64,000 nt of DNA from Pseudolabrys sp. (GCA_017849615.1 JAFIGS010000018.1:54077-118076); one strand, 5' to 3'. Numbered from the stretch's first letter, positions 40,363-49,075 are shown. Notes: generated by a model from the sequence alone, not told the origin. A program made the numbers and translations.

Positions 40363-41697
40363 ATGGCGGCGCGCGGCAAGCAAGGCGGTCCGTCACTGTT
40401 CGCTGCCGCAGGCCTCGAGCGCGACGCACCGCGGCCGCTGGCCGACCGCTTGCGCCCGCGGAAACTCGACGAGGTCGTCGGGCAGGACCATCTGCTCGGG
40501 CCGGACGGCGTGCTCACGCGCATGCTGGGCACGCGCTCGCTCGGCTCGATGGTGTTCTGGGGCCCGCCGGGCACCGGCAAGACCACGGTGGCGCGGCTGC
40601 TGGCGCAGGCGACCGATCTGCATTTCGAGCAGATCTCGGCGATCTTCACCGGTGTCGCCGACCTCAAGAAGGTGTTCGAGGAGGCGCGCCGCCGCCGCGA
40701 ACTCGGGCAGGGCACGCTGCTGTTCGTGGACGAGGTACACCGCTTCAATCGTGCCCAGCAGGACAGCTTCCTGCCGGTGATGGAAGATGGCACGATCGTG
40801 CTGGTCGGCGCGACCACCGAGAACCCGTCCTTCGAGCTCAACGCCGCGCTCCTGTCGCGGGCGCGGGTGTTGGTGTTCCGCTCGCTCGGCCCGGAGGCGG
40901 TCGAGCAACTCCTCGAACGCGCCGAAGTCATCGAAGGCAAACCGTTGCCGCTCGATGAGAATGCCCGGCTGATGCTGGCCGGTATGGCCGACGGCGATGG
41001 GCGTGCTTCGCTCACTTTGGCCGAGGAAGTCTGGCGCGCCGCGCGGCCGGACGAAATCTTCGACAGCGTCAAGCTGCAGGAGATCGTGCAGCGCCGCGCG
41101 CCGATCTATGACAAGAGCCAGGACGGCCATTACAATCTGATCTCGGCGCTGCATAAGTCGGTGCGCGGGTCCGATCCGGATGCGGCACTTTACTATCTGG
41201 CACGCATGTTCGACGCCGGCGAGCCGCCGCTTTATATCGCGCGCCGCGTCGTGCGCATGGCGATCGAGGATATCGGGCTCGCCGATCCGCAGGCGATGAT
41301 CATCGCCAATGCCGCCAAGGAAACCTTCGACTTCCTCGGTTCGCCGGAAGGCGAACTCGCCATTGCGCAAGCCGTGATCTATTGCGCCACCGCGCCGAAG
41401 TCGAACGCCGGCTACAAGGCCTACGGCGCCGCGCGGCAGGTTGCCAAGACCGCCGGGTCGCTGGTGCCGCCCAAGCACATTCTCAATGCGCCGACCAACC
41501 TGATGAAAGAAGAAGGCTACGGCCGTGGCTATGCCTATGACCACGACGCCGAGGACGCTTTCTCTGGCCAGAACTATTTTCCCGATGCGCTGCCGCGCCA
41601 GCAGTTCTACAACCCGCCGGAGCGCGGATTCGAGCGCGAAATCAGGAAACGGCTCGACTACTGGGCCAAGTTGCGCCGGGAAAAGGGCGGGGAATGA
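40363..41697 (+). CDS. rarA: Replication-associated recombination protein A (RarA/MgsA)
   Basis: This 444-aa AAA+ ATPase has Walker A GPPGTGKT (residues 67-74), Walker B FVDEVHRF (121-128) and the conserved late blocks VRGSDPDAALYYLARM and APKSNAGYKAYGAA. RarA acts at stalled replication forks together with SSB. The ATG at 40363 is preferred to 40357 because it leaves room for the GGGGGA binding site. It overlaps the next gene by 4 nt. Confidence 0.95.
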   Translation: MAARGKQGGPSLFAAAGLERDAPRPLADRLRPRKLDEVVGQDHLLGPDGVLTRMLGTRSLGSMVFWGPPGTGKTTVARLLAQATDLHFEQISAIFTGVADLKKVFEEARRRRELGQGTLLFVDEVHRFNRAQQDSFLPVMEDGTIVLVGATTENPSFELNAALLSRARVLVFRSLGPEAVEQLLERAEVIEGKPLPLDENARLMLAGMADGDGRASLTLAEEVWRAARPDEIFDSVKLQEIVQRRAPIYDKSQDGHYNLISALHKSVRGSDPDAALYYLARMFDAGEPPLYIARRVVRMAIEDIGLADPQAMIIANAAKETFDFLGSPEGELAIAQAVIYCATAPKSNAGYKAYGAARQVAKTAGSLVPPKHILNAPTNLMKEEGYGRGYAYDHDAEDAFSGQNYFPDALPRQQFYNPPERGFEREIRKRLDYWAKLRREKGGE

Positions 41698-42038
41698 CCA
41701 CGTTGCGGGGGCTTCTGATTGCGTCGCTGGTGATGGCGGCCGCGCCGGCCGTTGCTGCGGACGGGATCGCCGGCCGCTGGGGCGACGAGGCTTCCTGCGC
41801 CGCCATGTTTTTTTCGGCCGACGCGCCGCTGACGGTCAGCAACTACGCCGTGCGCTGGCGCGGCGATTCCTGCCGCGTCGGCCGCATGTACAAGGCGGGC
41901 GATACCGTCCATATCCAGGCGTGGTGCTGGGACATGGCCGGCGAGCGCTCCATTCCGGTGTCGCTGCGTCCGCATGGCGGCAAGCTTTCCGTGACCTGGG
42001 ATCGGGCGCATCGCGCCGAACTCAGGCGCTGTCCGTGA
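41694..42038 (+). CDS. Small secreted protein, 114 aa, function unknown
   Basis: The product has a clear signal peptide (LLIASLVMAAAPAVAA, cleavage near residue 22). The mature part is about 92 aa, Trp-rich, with four Cys (SCAAM, DSCRVG, AWCWD, RRCP) that could form two disulfides. The start overlaps the rarA stop (ATGA). The next gene follows after 22 nt, so it is part of the htrA-rarA run. No family recognised. Confidence 0.75.
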   Translation: MTTLRGLLIASLVMAAAPAVAADGIAGRWGDEASCAAMFFSADAPLTVSNYAVRWRGDSCRVGRMYKAGDTVHIQAWCWDMAGERSIPVSLRPHGGKLSVTWDRAHRAELRRCP

Positions 42039-42060
42039 GGCTGGAATGAGTGGAGCCGCG

Positions 42061-42870
42061 ATGGACATCGACGCCTACATGGCCCGCATCGGCTATGACG
42101 GCCCGCGCGCGCCGACGCTCGACACCTTGCGCGACCTGCACCGGCTGCATCCGGCGGCCATCGCCTTCGAGAATCTCGATCCGCTGCTCGGCCGCCGCGT
42201 GCTGCTTGATGCCGCCACGCTGCAGGACAAGCTCGTCCACGGCGGGCGCGGCGGCTACTGCTACGAACAGAACCTGCTGTTTGCGCATGTCCTGCGGGCG
42301 CTCGGCTTCACCGTGCGCGAGCATCTGGCGCGCATCCAGTGGGGCCGGCCGGACAGCGTGCGCGCGCAGCGCTCGCACATGCTGCTCGTCGTCGACGTCG
42401 AAGGCGCGCGCCATGTCGCCGATGTCGGCTTCGGCGGCAATGTCCTGACCGGACCGCTATTGCTCGACAGTTCCGAGCTGCAGCAGACACCGCACGAGCC
42501 GTACCGCATCGTGCGCGACGGTGATGACTATACCATCGAATTCCGGTTGCGCGACGACTGGCTGAAGCTGATGCGCTTCGATCTTTCGGAGCAGATCTAT
42601 GAGGATCATGTGCAGTGCAACTGGTTCGCTTCGACCTATCCGGAATCGCGCTTCGTGCGGTCGCTGATCGGCGCGCGCGCCATGCCTGGCAAGCGCTACA
42701 CCCTCGCCAACAACATGCTGACGGTGCATCACGTGAATGGCGGCAGCGACAAGCGCGCGCTCGGCGCAATTGAGTTGCGCGACGTTCTCACCGACCTGTT
42801 CGAGATCAAGCTCGACGGTCTTCACGGTCTCGATGACGCGCTGGCGCGTCTAACCAATGGTGTCGCATGA
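42061..42870 (+). CDS. nat: Arylamine N-acetyltransferase
   Basis: The 269-aa enzyme transfers acetyl groups from acetyl-CoA to arylamines and hydrazines. The Cys-His-Asp triad is complete: Cys67 in RGGYCYEQN, His106 in RSHMLL, Asp121 in VADVGFGG. The ATG at 42061 (MDIDAYMARIGYDGPR) matches the family N-terminus and has GGAG 5 nt upstream; an ATG at 42046 is also in frame. It overlaps the next gene by 4 nt. Confidence 0.93.
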   Translation: MDIDAYMARIGYDGPRAPTLDTLRDLHRLHPAAIAFENLDPLLGRRVLLDAATLQDKLVHGGRGGYCYEQNLLFAHVLRALGFTVREHLARIQWGRPDSVRAQRSHMLLVVDVEGARHVADVGFGGNVLTGPLLLDSSELQQTPHEPYRIVRDGDDYTIEFRLRDDWLKLMRFDLSEQIYEDHVQCNWFASTYPESRFVRSLIGARAMPGKRYTLANNMLTVHHVNGGSDKRALGAIELRDVLTDLFEIKLDGLHGLDDALARLTNGVA

Positions 42871-44324
42871 AACGTGGCGGTGGCAGAAAAGGTCCGCGTC
42901 AGCCGGGCGGCGGCAAGCAGACCGCAGGTCCGCGACAGGGTGCTCGTAAGGGACCGGGCGGCAGGCCGGTCGAAGGGCGGGGCGGCCGCAAGGATCGCTT
43001 CGGCGGGCGCGGTGGCAAGTCGCGCGCCGAGGACGAACGCGGCGAGCGCAAGTTTGGAGCGCGGCCAGGCGGGAAAGCTGCCGGCAAGTTTTCGAGCAGA
43101 TCTTCGGGCGAATTCGGCGGCGAACGTCGCGATGACAAACCGCGCGCGTCCGCTTCCTCCCGTCGCCCTGAGGGTCGCAACGCCGGCGCAAAGCGCGCTC
43201 CCGCGCCTCGGACGCGAGGCGAGGGTTGGGGCGAGGGCGCGTCCCGTCGCCCCGAGCCGCGCCGCGAAGAGGCCGTGCGGCCGATGCAGAAGGCCGAGCC
43301 CGAAATTTCCCCCGCGCTCGCCGCGGCCACCAAGGTGCAGACCGTCACCGTCTCGCCGGACGAGAACGGCATGCGCGTCGATCGTTTCTTCGAGGCGCGG
43401 TTTCCGGGCCTGTCCTTCAGCCATATCCAGCGCATTGTCCGCAAGGGCGAGGTGCGCGTGGACGGCAAGCGCGCCGAGACCAAGTCTCGCCTCGAGGCTG
43501 GCCAGCAGATCCGCATCCCGCCGCTGCAGCTCGCCGCGCCGCGCCTGCGCGAGGATTCGCCGCAGGTGCTGAAGGACCGCGAATATCTGCGCTCGATCAC
43601 ACTGGCCGAGGACGACGACGTTCTTGTGCTCAACAAGCCGATGGGGCTGGCCGTGCAGGGCGGCTCCGGCACGACGCGTCATGTCGATGGCTTGCTGGAA
43701 GCGCTGCGCGGGCCCGGCGTCGATGCGCAAAGGCCGCGTCTGGTGCATCGCCTCGACAAGGACACGGCCGGCTGCCTGCTGATCGCCAAGACGCGCTTTG
43801 CCGCCGCGGCGCTCGCCAAGACCTTCCGCACCCGCTCCGCGCGCAAGATCTACTGGGCGCTGGTCGCCGGCGTGCCGAAGCCGCGGCAGGGGCGCATCTC
43901 GACTTATCTGGCCAAGCAGGAAATGGAAGAAGACTCCTTCATGCGCGTGGCGCAGCATGGCGAACGCGATGCCGTTCACGCCGTGACCTATTACGCGGTG
44001 GTCGAGACGTCGGCGCAGAAGCTGGCCTGGGTGTCGCTCAAGCCGGTGACGGGCCGCACGCACCAACTGCGCGCGCATATGGCGCATATCGGCAACCCGA
44101 TCGTCGGCGATCCGAAGTATTTCAACATCGAGAACTGGGAGTTGCCCGGCGGCATCCAGAACAAGCTGCATCTTCTGGCGCGCCGCATTGTCGTGCCGCA
44201 TCCGCGTGGCGGCACCATCGACGTATCGGCGCCGCTGCCGCCGCATATGCAGCAATCGTGGAACCTGCTCGGTCTTGAGGCCGATCGGTTTGATCCCATT
44301 GTCGATGCGCCCGATGAGGACTAG
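42867..44324 (+). CDS. RluA-family 23S rRNA pseudouridine synthase with long basic N-terminal extension
   Basis: Residues from about 160 hold an S4 RNA-binding domain (GMRVDRFFEARFPGLSFSHIQRIVRKGEVRVDG) and the catalytic RluA domain with HRLDKDTAG (Asp297 is the nucleophile), as in RluC-like enzymes that modify 23S rRNA. The first 155 residues are a Gly/Arg/Lys/Pro-rich disordered extension not usual in the family. Within it, residues 115-125 (RTRGEGWGEGA) come from DNA that resembles a common interspersed palindromic repeat. The start overlaps the nat stop (ATGA), so the extension is probably translated. Confidence 0.9.
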   Translation: MKRGGGRKGPRQPGGGKQTAGPRQGARKGPGGRPVEGRGGRKDRFGGRGGKSRAEDERGERKFGARPGGKAAGKFSSRSSGEFGGERRDDKPRASASSRRPEGRNAGAKRAPAPRTRGEGWGEGASRRPEPRREEAVRPMQKAEPEISPALAAATKVQTVTVSPDENGMRVDRFFEARFPGLSFSHIQRIVRKGEVRVDGKRAETKSRLEAGQQIRIPPLQLAAPRLREDSPQVLKDREYLRSITLAEDDDVLVLNKPMGLAVQGGSGTTRHVDGLLEALRGPGVDAQRPRLVHRLDKDTAGCLLIAKTRFAAAALAKTFRTRSARKIYWALVAGVPKPRQGRISTYLAKQEMEEDSFMRVAQHGERDAVHAVTYYAVVETSAQKLAWVSLKPVTGRTHQLRAHMAHIGNPIVGDPKYFNIENWELPGGIQNKLHLLARRIVVPHPRGGTIDVSAPLPPHMQQSWNLLGLEADRFDPIVDAPDED

Positions 44325-44346
44325 GCGCGGCCCTTCGGCTCCCCAT

Positions 44347-44778
44347 ATGAGGGAGATGAAACGGCGCCCGCTTCATGCCCTGATCGTGCTCGCACTGCTT
44401 GGCGTGGCGACGCCCGCCGCTGCGCAGGATTATCCCTATTCGATCCTCAAGCCGGAGCCGGGCGCGCCGCCGCGTCACAAGCCGCAGCCGCAACCGGAGC
44501 CGTGGCTGCCGCCGAAATACCAGTCTCCGCGCAGCGCGCCGCAGCCGCACACGCCCCCGTCCCAACTGGCGCCGGCACCGCGCGCGCAGGTGCCGCCAGC
44601 CATTGTGGTGCCGGAAACAGGCCGGGTTCTGCCGAACATGCCGACCTTGTCGCCCTCCGGTCCGAACGGCATCGAGACCGGGCAGGACCGCGCCATGCGC
44701 TGCGCCCATCAGCTCGGCGCCTATGGCGCCGACGCCGGCAATCCCTCGGCTTACCTCGGCAGCTGCGTGAACCAGTGA
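44347..44778 (+). CDS. Secreted proline-rich protein, function unknown
   Basis: The 143-aa product starts with a signal peptide (MKRRPLHALIVLALLGVATPAAA, cleavage before QDYPYS). The mature protein is rich in Pro, Gln and Ala for about 60 residues and ends with a short domain with two Cys (RCAHQLGAYG, LGSCVNQ). The ATG at 44347 or 44356 is possible; the frame is open far upstream but that part overlaps the synthase gene. It ends 4 bp from the convergent transporter gene. No family recognised. Confidence 0.65.
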   Translation: MREMKRRPLHALIVLALLGVATPAAAQDYPYSILKPEPGAPPRHKPQPQPEPWLPPKYQSPRSAPQPHTPPSQLAPAPRAQVPPAIVVPETGRVLPNMPTLSPSGPNGIETGQDRAMRCAHQLGAYGADAGNPSAYLGSCVNQ

Positions 44779-44782
44779 CGGC

Positions 44783-45619
44783 TCAAATCTCGTCCTTGAC
44801 CTGCGCGTAGGACAGCACGGCGAACAGCGCCGTGCCGCCGACGATGTTGCCGGCCAGGACGGGCAGGCCGAATTGCGTGATGGCCTGCCACCAGACCCAG
44901 TCGCCGGCAATGACCAGCAGATAGGCCTCGACCGAGCCGGCGACGATATGGGTGAAGCCGCCCGCCGAGATCAGATAGGTCATCAGCGTGATGACCACGA
45001 ACTTGGCGTTCTCGGCTGTCGGCAGCATCCACACCATTGCGGCGATGAGGAAGCCGGACGAAATGCCGGCGAAGAGCATGCTGCCGAGATCGTATTTCAG
45101 CAGCTTGCGGCTGACCTCGACCATGCCGGCGTAAAGCTCCGGTGACAGGACCGGCGTGAAAGAACAGAACAGTGCGGCGAACAGACTGCCGACCAGATTG
45201 GCGGCGAGCACAATGACCCACAGCCGCACCATCTTCGCCACCATCTCGGGCGACAGATCCTTGAGCACCGGCAGCACCGCGGTGATCGTGCTTTCGGTGA
45301 ACAACTGCTGGCGCGCCAGGATGACCATGAGGAAGCCGACGCTGTAGCCCAGGTTGGCGATAAGCGGTCGCCACGGCGCGTCGGGCAGGTGGTTCAGGAG
45401 AATGGCTTCGGCGAGCACCGAGAAGCTGATCGACAGGCCGGCGGCAATGCCGGACCACCACAACGACGAGACCGGGCGCAGCATCTCTTCTTCGCCCATG
45501 CGCCGCACGACTTCGTAGATCACGGGCGCTCGCGGCGTCGACAACTGCTCGACGTTGTGCACTTCGCTGCTGGTGATGCCGCGCCTCAGCTTGTCCTTGT
45601 CGGATTTCTGCCTGGCCAT
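44783..45619 (-). CDS. Formate/nitrite transporter (FNT) family inner-membrane protein
   Basis: The 278-aa protein starts at MARQKSDKDKLRRG; the open frame extends 150 codons upstream, but that part is antisense to the ArsR gene and not protein-like. After a polar 60-residue N-terminus it has six hydrophobic segments with the FNT half-helix pattern (LARQQLFTESTITAVLPVL, then LAANLVGSLFAA and VWMLPTAENAKFVVI). FNT proteins form pentameric channels for small anions. The long cytosolic N-terminus and sequence recall the YfdC subgroup, whose substrate is unknown. Confidence 0.8.
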   Translation of the reverse strand: MARQKSDKDKLRRGITSSEVHNVEQLSTPRAPVIYEVVRRMGEEEMLRPVSSLWWSGIAAGLSISFSVLAEAILLNHLPDAPWRPLIANLGYSVGFLMVILARQQLFTESTITAVLPVLKDLSPEMVAKMVRLWVIVLAANLVGSLFAALFCSFTPVLSPELYAGMVEVSRKLLKYDLGSMLFAGISSGFLIAAMVWMLPTAENAKFVVITLMTYLISAGGFTHIVAGSVEAYLLVIAGDWVWWQAITQFGLPVLAGNIVGGTALFAVLSYAQVKDEI

Positions 45620-45693
45620 GCGATCCGTCCGGGTGGGTCGGCCACTAACGCCCTTTGTTCCAGCCGGTTCCGTCACGGGAACAGTTATGCCAG

Positions 45694-45723
45694 TTGACAG
45701 GCAACTAAAAGGTTGCATATTGT
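45694..45723 (+). promoter_or_regulatory. ArsR promoter with embedded operator, probably giving a leaderless mRNA
   Basis: TTGACA (45694-45699), 18 bp, TATTGT (45718-45723) is a good promoter. GCAAC-N6-GTTGC (45701-45716) is a perfect palindrome filling the spacer. The start codon at 45728 lies only 4 nt after the -10 box, so transcription would begin at or very near the ATG; no ribosome binding site is seen. Confidence 0.65.
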
Positions 45724-45727
45724 CGGT

Positions 45728-46045
45728 ATGGATCTGGTGTTCAAAGCGCTGGCCGATGAGAGCCGCAGGCTGCTGCTCGACCGGCTGCGTGCCGACAATG
45801 GCCAGACCTTGAACCAGCTTTGCGCCGGGCTGCCGGGCATGACCCGGCAGGCGGTCAGCAAACATCTCGTCATCCTGGAGGAGGCGAACCTGATCGCCGC
45901 CATCAAGCGCGGCCGTGAGAAGCTGCACTATCTCAATCCGGTGCCGATCCACGAGATCGCCGAGCGCTGGATCGGGAAATTCGAGCGCTCGCGCCTCGAC
46001 GCGTTGAGCCAGTTGAAACAGGCGTTGGAGAGGCGTGATGAGTAA
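45728..46045 (+). CDS. ArsR/SmtB-family transcriptional repressor
   Basis: The 105-aa protein is a winged-helix ArsR regulator (FKALADESRRLLLDRL, then GMTRQAVSKHLVILEEANLI recognition helix). It lacks the CxC metal site. This branch is normally paired with an SRPBCC (AHSA1) gene, as here: the next gene overlaps it by 8 nt. It probably represses its own operon through the palindrome in its promoter. Confidence 0.88.
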   Translation: MDLVFKALADESRRLLLDRLRADNGQTLNQLCAGLPGMTRQAVSKHLVILEEANLIAAIKRGREKLHYLNPVPIHEIAERWIGKFERSRLDALSQLKQALERRDE

Positions 46046-46583
46046 ATCGACGATCGATACCGTGGCGTACAAGCCGAAGAGCGTCTACCGCACCTATATC
46101 GCCGCGACGCCGGATGAGGTCTGGCGGGCGCTCATCGACCCGGAATTCACGAAACAGTACTTCTTCGGCCTGGCGACCGAGGTCGAGCCGCGCGCTGGCG
46201 GACGCTTCCGTCTCTTGTGGCCCGACGGCCGCGAGCACATCACCGGCGAGGTGGTGCAATGGACGCCGCCGCGCCGGCTGTGCGTGAGCTGGGATATCCA
46301 GAACATGCCGCCGTTCTCCGAACTGCCGACCTGCCTCATCACCTGGGATATCGAAGCCGACGGCGCAGCGACGCGGCTCACCATGACAGAGTCTCACGAC
46401 TGGGACGTGCCGCACGAGATCATGGCGGGCGGCGAGGAAGGCTGGCCGAAGATCATCAGCGGCCTCAAGTCTCTGCTTGAAACGGGCAAGGCGCTGAGCT
46501 TCGACATGAGCGTCGGCCCGCCGCCGGAATTCGTCGCGGCGGTCGAGAAGGCGGCGAAAGAGAAGCCGTGGATGCGGAAGTAG
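46038..46583 (+). CDS. SRPBCC/AHSA1-family protein
   Basis: The 181-aa protein has the START-like fold pattern of Aha1 C-terminal-domain proteins (YRTYIAATPDEVWRALIDPEFTKQYFFG; TRLTMTESHD; GGEEGWPKIISGLKSLLETG). Such proteins bind hydrophobic ligands; the ligand here is unknown. It overlaps the ArsR gene, so the two form one operon. The ATG at 46038 was preferred to a GTG three bases earlier. Confidence 0.85.
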   Translation: MSKSTIDTVAYKPKSVYRTYIAATPDEVWRALIDPEFTKQYFFGLATEVEPRAGGRFRLLWPDGREHITGEVVQWTPPRRLCVSWDIQNMPPFSELPTCLITWDIEADGAATRLTMTESHDWDVPHEIMAGGEEGWPKIISGLKSLLETGKALSFDMSVGPPPEFVAAVEKAAKEKPWMRK

Positions 46584-46587
46584 CCTC

Positions 46588-46632
46588 CGTCATTCCGGGC
46601 TCGCGGCCTGAAGGCCGCGCCCCGGAATGACG
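46588..46632. repeat. Palindromic intergenic repeat (CGTCATTCCGG family), likely also a terminator
   Basis: Terminal 12-bp perfect arms (CGTCATTCCGGG 46588-46599, CCCGGAATGACG 46621-46632) enclose a second stem (CGCGGCC/GGCCGCG). It lies between the convergent SRPBCC and aldo/keto reductase genes. The same arms occur at 57003-57088. Confidence 0.8.
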
Positions 46633-46635
46633 GGC

Positions 46636-47586
46636 CTAATACTCGCTCGCTCTATCCAGTGCCGCCACATCCTCCTTCGACAGTGACAGCTTCGCCGCGC
46701 CGAGAATGTCGTGGAGCTGATCGAGCGTCGTGGCGGACGCAATCGGTGCGGTGATGCTCGGGCGCGCCATCAGCCAGGCCAGCGCGACTTGCGCCGGCGT
46801 CGCTGATTTCGCCTTCGCTATTTCGTCTAGCGCTTTGAGAACCGCGAGGCCGCGCGCGTCGAAATAGTTCTTCACCTTGCCGCCGCGCGTCGGGCTCTTT
46901 TCCGCGTCTTCCTTGCTCTTGTACTTGCCGGTGAGGAAGCCGGAGGCGAGGGCGTAGTAGGGAATGACACCGATCTTCTCGGCGGCCGCGATCGGCTCGT
47001 AATCCTTCTCGTAACCGGCGCGGTCGTAGAGATTGTAGTTCGGCTGCAATGTCTCGTAGCGCGGCAGCCCCTGCGCGCTGCTCGCCTCGAACGAGGCATT
47101 GAGCCGCGCCGGCGACAGGTTCGACGCGCCGATGGCCCGCACCTTGCCGGCCTTGATGAGCTCACCGTAAGTCTCCAGCGTCTCCTCGACCGGCGTCACC
47201 TCGTCATCGAAATGGCTCTGGTAGAGATCGATGGCCTCGACCTGCAGCCGCTTCAGCGATTCATCGGCGGACTTGAGGATGTAATCCTTCTTCAGGCATT
47301 TGCCCTGGCCCATGTCGGAGCCGACCTTGGTCGCGATCACGATCTGGCCGCGCTTGCCCGACTTCTTCAGCCAGTTGCCGATAATGGTTTCGGACTCGCC
47401 GCCCTTGTGGCCCGGCACCCAGCGCGAATAGGAGTCGGCGGTATCGATGGCGTTGAAACCGGCATCGACAAAGGCGTCGAGCAGCCGGTGCGACATGGTT
47501 TCGTCGGCGCTCCAGCCGAACACATTGCCGCCGAGCATCAGCGGCGCGATGGACAGGCCGGATTGGCCGAGCGGGCGGTGTTGCAT
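46636..47586 (-). CDS. Aldo/keto reductase
   Basis: The 316-aa protein has the family motifs: GGNVFGWSADE, FNAIDTADSYSRW (catalytic Asp/Tyr), KVGSD (Lys), IDLYQSHFDDEVTPVEETLE with the catalytic His, and the NADPH-binding LMARPSITAPIASATT. The start MQHRPLGQSGLSIAP at 47586 has GAAGG upstream; the frame continues further 5', but there it reads through an intergenic repeat. The substrate is unknown. Confidence 0.9.
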   Translation of the reverse strand: MQHRPLGQSGLSIAPLMLGGNVFGWSADETMSHRLLDAFVDAGFNAIDTADSYSRWVPGHKGGESETIIGNWLKKSGKRGQIVIATKVGSDMGQGKCLKKDYILKSADESLKRLQVEAIDLYQSHFDDEVTPVEETLETYGELIKAGKVRAIGASNLSPARLNASFEASSAQGLPRYETLQPNYNLYDRAGYEKDYEPIAAAEKIGVIPYYALASGFLTGKYKSKEDAEKSPTRGGKVKNYFDARGLAVLKALDEIAKAKSATPAQVALAWLMARPSITAPIASATTLDQLHDILGAAKLSLSKEDVAALDRASEY

Positions 47587-47603
47587 CGGGTGACCTTCTT
47601 CCG

Positions 47604-47697
47604 CCTCATCCTGAGGAGGCCGCGTAGCGGCCGTCTCGAAGGATGGGGCGGCCACATGGTTCGAGACGCCCGCTTGCGCGGGCTCCTCACCATGAGG
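47604..47697. repeat. Interspersed palindromic repeat upstream of the aldo/keto reductase gene
   Basis: A sequence beginning CCTCATCCTGAGGAGG and ending CACCATGAGG has CCTCAT/ATGAGG ends and inner GGCCGCGTAGCGGCC and CGCCCGCTTGCGCGGG palindromes. It resembles a repeat known from Bradyrhizobium-like genomes; it is open in the minus frame only by chance. Confidence 0.7.
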
Positions 47698-47746
47698 CTG
47701 ATAAAGCGTCGATGACAAGCCCGGCGATGACAGGGAAGGGTGGCGC

Positions 47747-48802
47747 CTAGCGCATGCTGGCGTTGAAGGCGTCCAGCGCCGCCGAGCCGGGGCAAAGTTC
47801 CTCGGTGCCCAGCGCATTGAGCGGCGTATCGACCGTATGCAGATGCGTGTGCAAATCCTCGGCTTCCTTCTCGACGAACAGAAGGCCGGTCACGACTTGG
47901 CCCTTGGCGGCGTGGTGCTGGAGGAACCCGAGCGCGGCCGTTCGGTCATGAAGGTCGTAGTCGGCGGCGAGCTTGCGCAGGGCGATTTTCGAGCCGTCAT
48001 GCTGCTCGACGATCTCCACCGTGCCGGCCTCCTGCGAAATTTCGATCGGCATGCGCGGCGAGATGAAGTCGAGCTTGCTGACCGCCTCGTTGTGCTCGCG
48101 CACGAAATCGAAGCTCTTGGTCGAACCGGCGTGGTTGTTGAAGGCGATGCAGGGCGAAATCACATCGATGAAGGCGGCGCCCTGATGCGCGATGGCCGCC
48201 TTGATGATCGGCACCAGCTGCGCCTTGTCGCCGGAAAAGGAGCGGGCGACGAAGGTAGCCCCGAGCTGCAGCGCCATCGCCACCATGTCGATGGAGTTGT
48301 CGGTGTTGATGACGCCGCGCTTGGACTTGGAGCCGCGATCCGCGGTCGCCGAGAACTGGCCCTTGGTCAGGCCGTAGACGCCGTTGTTCTCGACGATATA
48401 GGTCATGTTGACGCCGCGCCGCAGGCAGTGCGCGAACTGGCCGAGGCCGATCGAGGCGGAATCGCCGTCGCCGGAGACGCCGAGATAGATCAGGTCGCGG
48501 TTGGCGAGATTGGCCCCGGTCAGCACCGACGGCATACGGCCATGCACGGTGTTGAAGCCGTGCGAATTGCCGAGGAAGTAGTCCGGCGTTTTCGACGAGC
48601 AGCCGATGCCGGAAATCTTGGCGACGCGGTGCGGCTCGATCGCGAGGTCGAAGCAGGCCTGGATGATCGAAGCGGTGATCGAGTCGTGACCGCAGCCGGC
48701 GCACAAGGTCGAGACCTTGCCCTCGTAGTCGCGGTGCGTGTAGCCGAGCTCGTTCTTCGGCAGGCCCGGGTGATGGAATTTCGGCTTGGCGAGGTAGGTC
48801 AT
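47747..48802 (-). CDS. 2-oxoacid:acceptor oxidoreductase, beta (TPP-binding) subunit
   Basis: The 351-aa subunit binds thiamine diphosphate (SGDGDSASIG, residues 110-119, and VENNGVYGLTKGQ, 137-149) and has the Cys ligands of a 4Fe-4S cluster (CAGCGH at 34-39, GIGCSS at 66-70). With the alpha subunit it oxidatively decarboxylates a 2-oxoacid to acyl-CoA. Closest in layout to 2-oxoglutarate:ferredoxin oxidoreductase (KorB). It belongs with the alpha and FeS subunit genes at 49515-53131, but a toxin-antitoxin pair on the other strand separates it from them. Confidence 0.88.
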   Translation of the reverse strand: MTYLAKPKFHHPGLPKNELGYTHRDYEGKVSTLCAGCGHDSITASIIQACFDLAIEPHRVAKISGIGCSSKTPDYFLGNSHGFNTVHGRMPSVLTGANLANRDLIYLGVSGDGDSASIGLGQFAHCLRRGVNMTYIVENNGVYGLTKGQFSATADRGSKSKRGVINTDNSIDMVAMALQLGATFVARSFSGDKAQLVPIIKAAIAHQGAAFIDVISPCIAFNNHAGSTKSFDFVREHNEAVSKLDFISPRMPIEISQEAGTVEIVEQHDGSKIALRKLAADYDLHDRTAALGFLQHHAAKGQVVTGLLFVEKEAEDLHTHLHTVDTPLNALGTEELCPGSAALDAFNASMR

Positions 48803-48832
48803 ATCTCTCTATACTCCCGCTGAGGTTCCGCG

Positions 48833-49075
48833 ATGGGCGCCCCAGTCATGACCAAATTGCTGCTGAAAGCGATCGAGGCCGTCCAATGCCTTCCGGCCGA
48901 GCGGCAGGATGCGGCCGGCGAGCTGCTCATGCATCTCGTCGAGCAAGAACAGTCGGCGCATCGTCTGACACCAGAGCAATTGAAAGACCTGGACCTCAGC
49001 ATTGCCGAAGCCGATCGCGGCGAATTCGCCAGCGACGAAGAGGTCGCGGCGATGTGGAAAAAGTTCGGCCTGTGA
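48833..49075 (+). CDS. Putative antitoxin of a type II toxin-antitoxin pair
   Basis: The 80-aa acidic protein (MTKLLLKAIEAVQCLPAERQDAAGELL... near the start, a LTPEQLKDLDLSIAEADRGEFASDEEVAAMWKKFGL end) resembles small RelB/ParD-like antitoxins whose C-terminus wraps the toxin. ATG at 48833 follows GAGG. The stop overlaps the GTG start of the toxin gene (GTGA), typical of such pairs. It is opposite in direction to the flanking 2-oxoacid oxidoreductase genes. Confidence 0.75.
   Translation: MGAPVMTKLLLKAIEAVQCLPAERQDAAGELLMHLVEQEQSAHRLTPEQLKDLDLSIAEADRGEFASDEEVAAMWKKFGL

Noticed and set aside
45620-46072. A 150-codon N-terminal extension of the FNT transporter
   Set aside because: This part is antisense to the ArsR gene; the natural start is the ATG at 45619.
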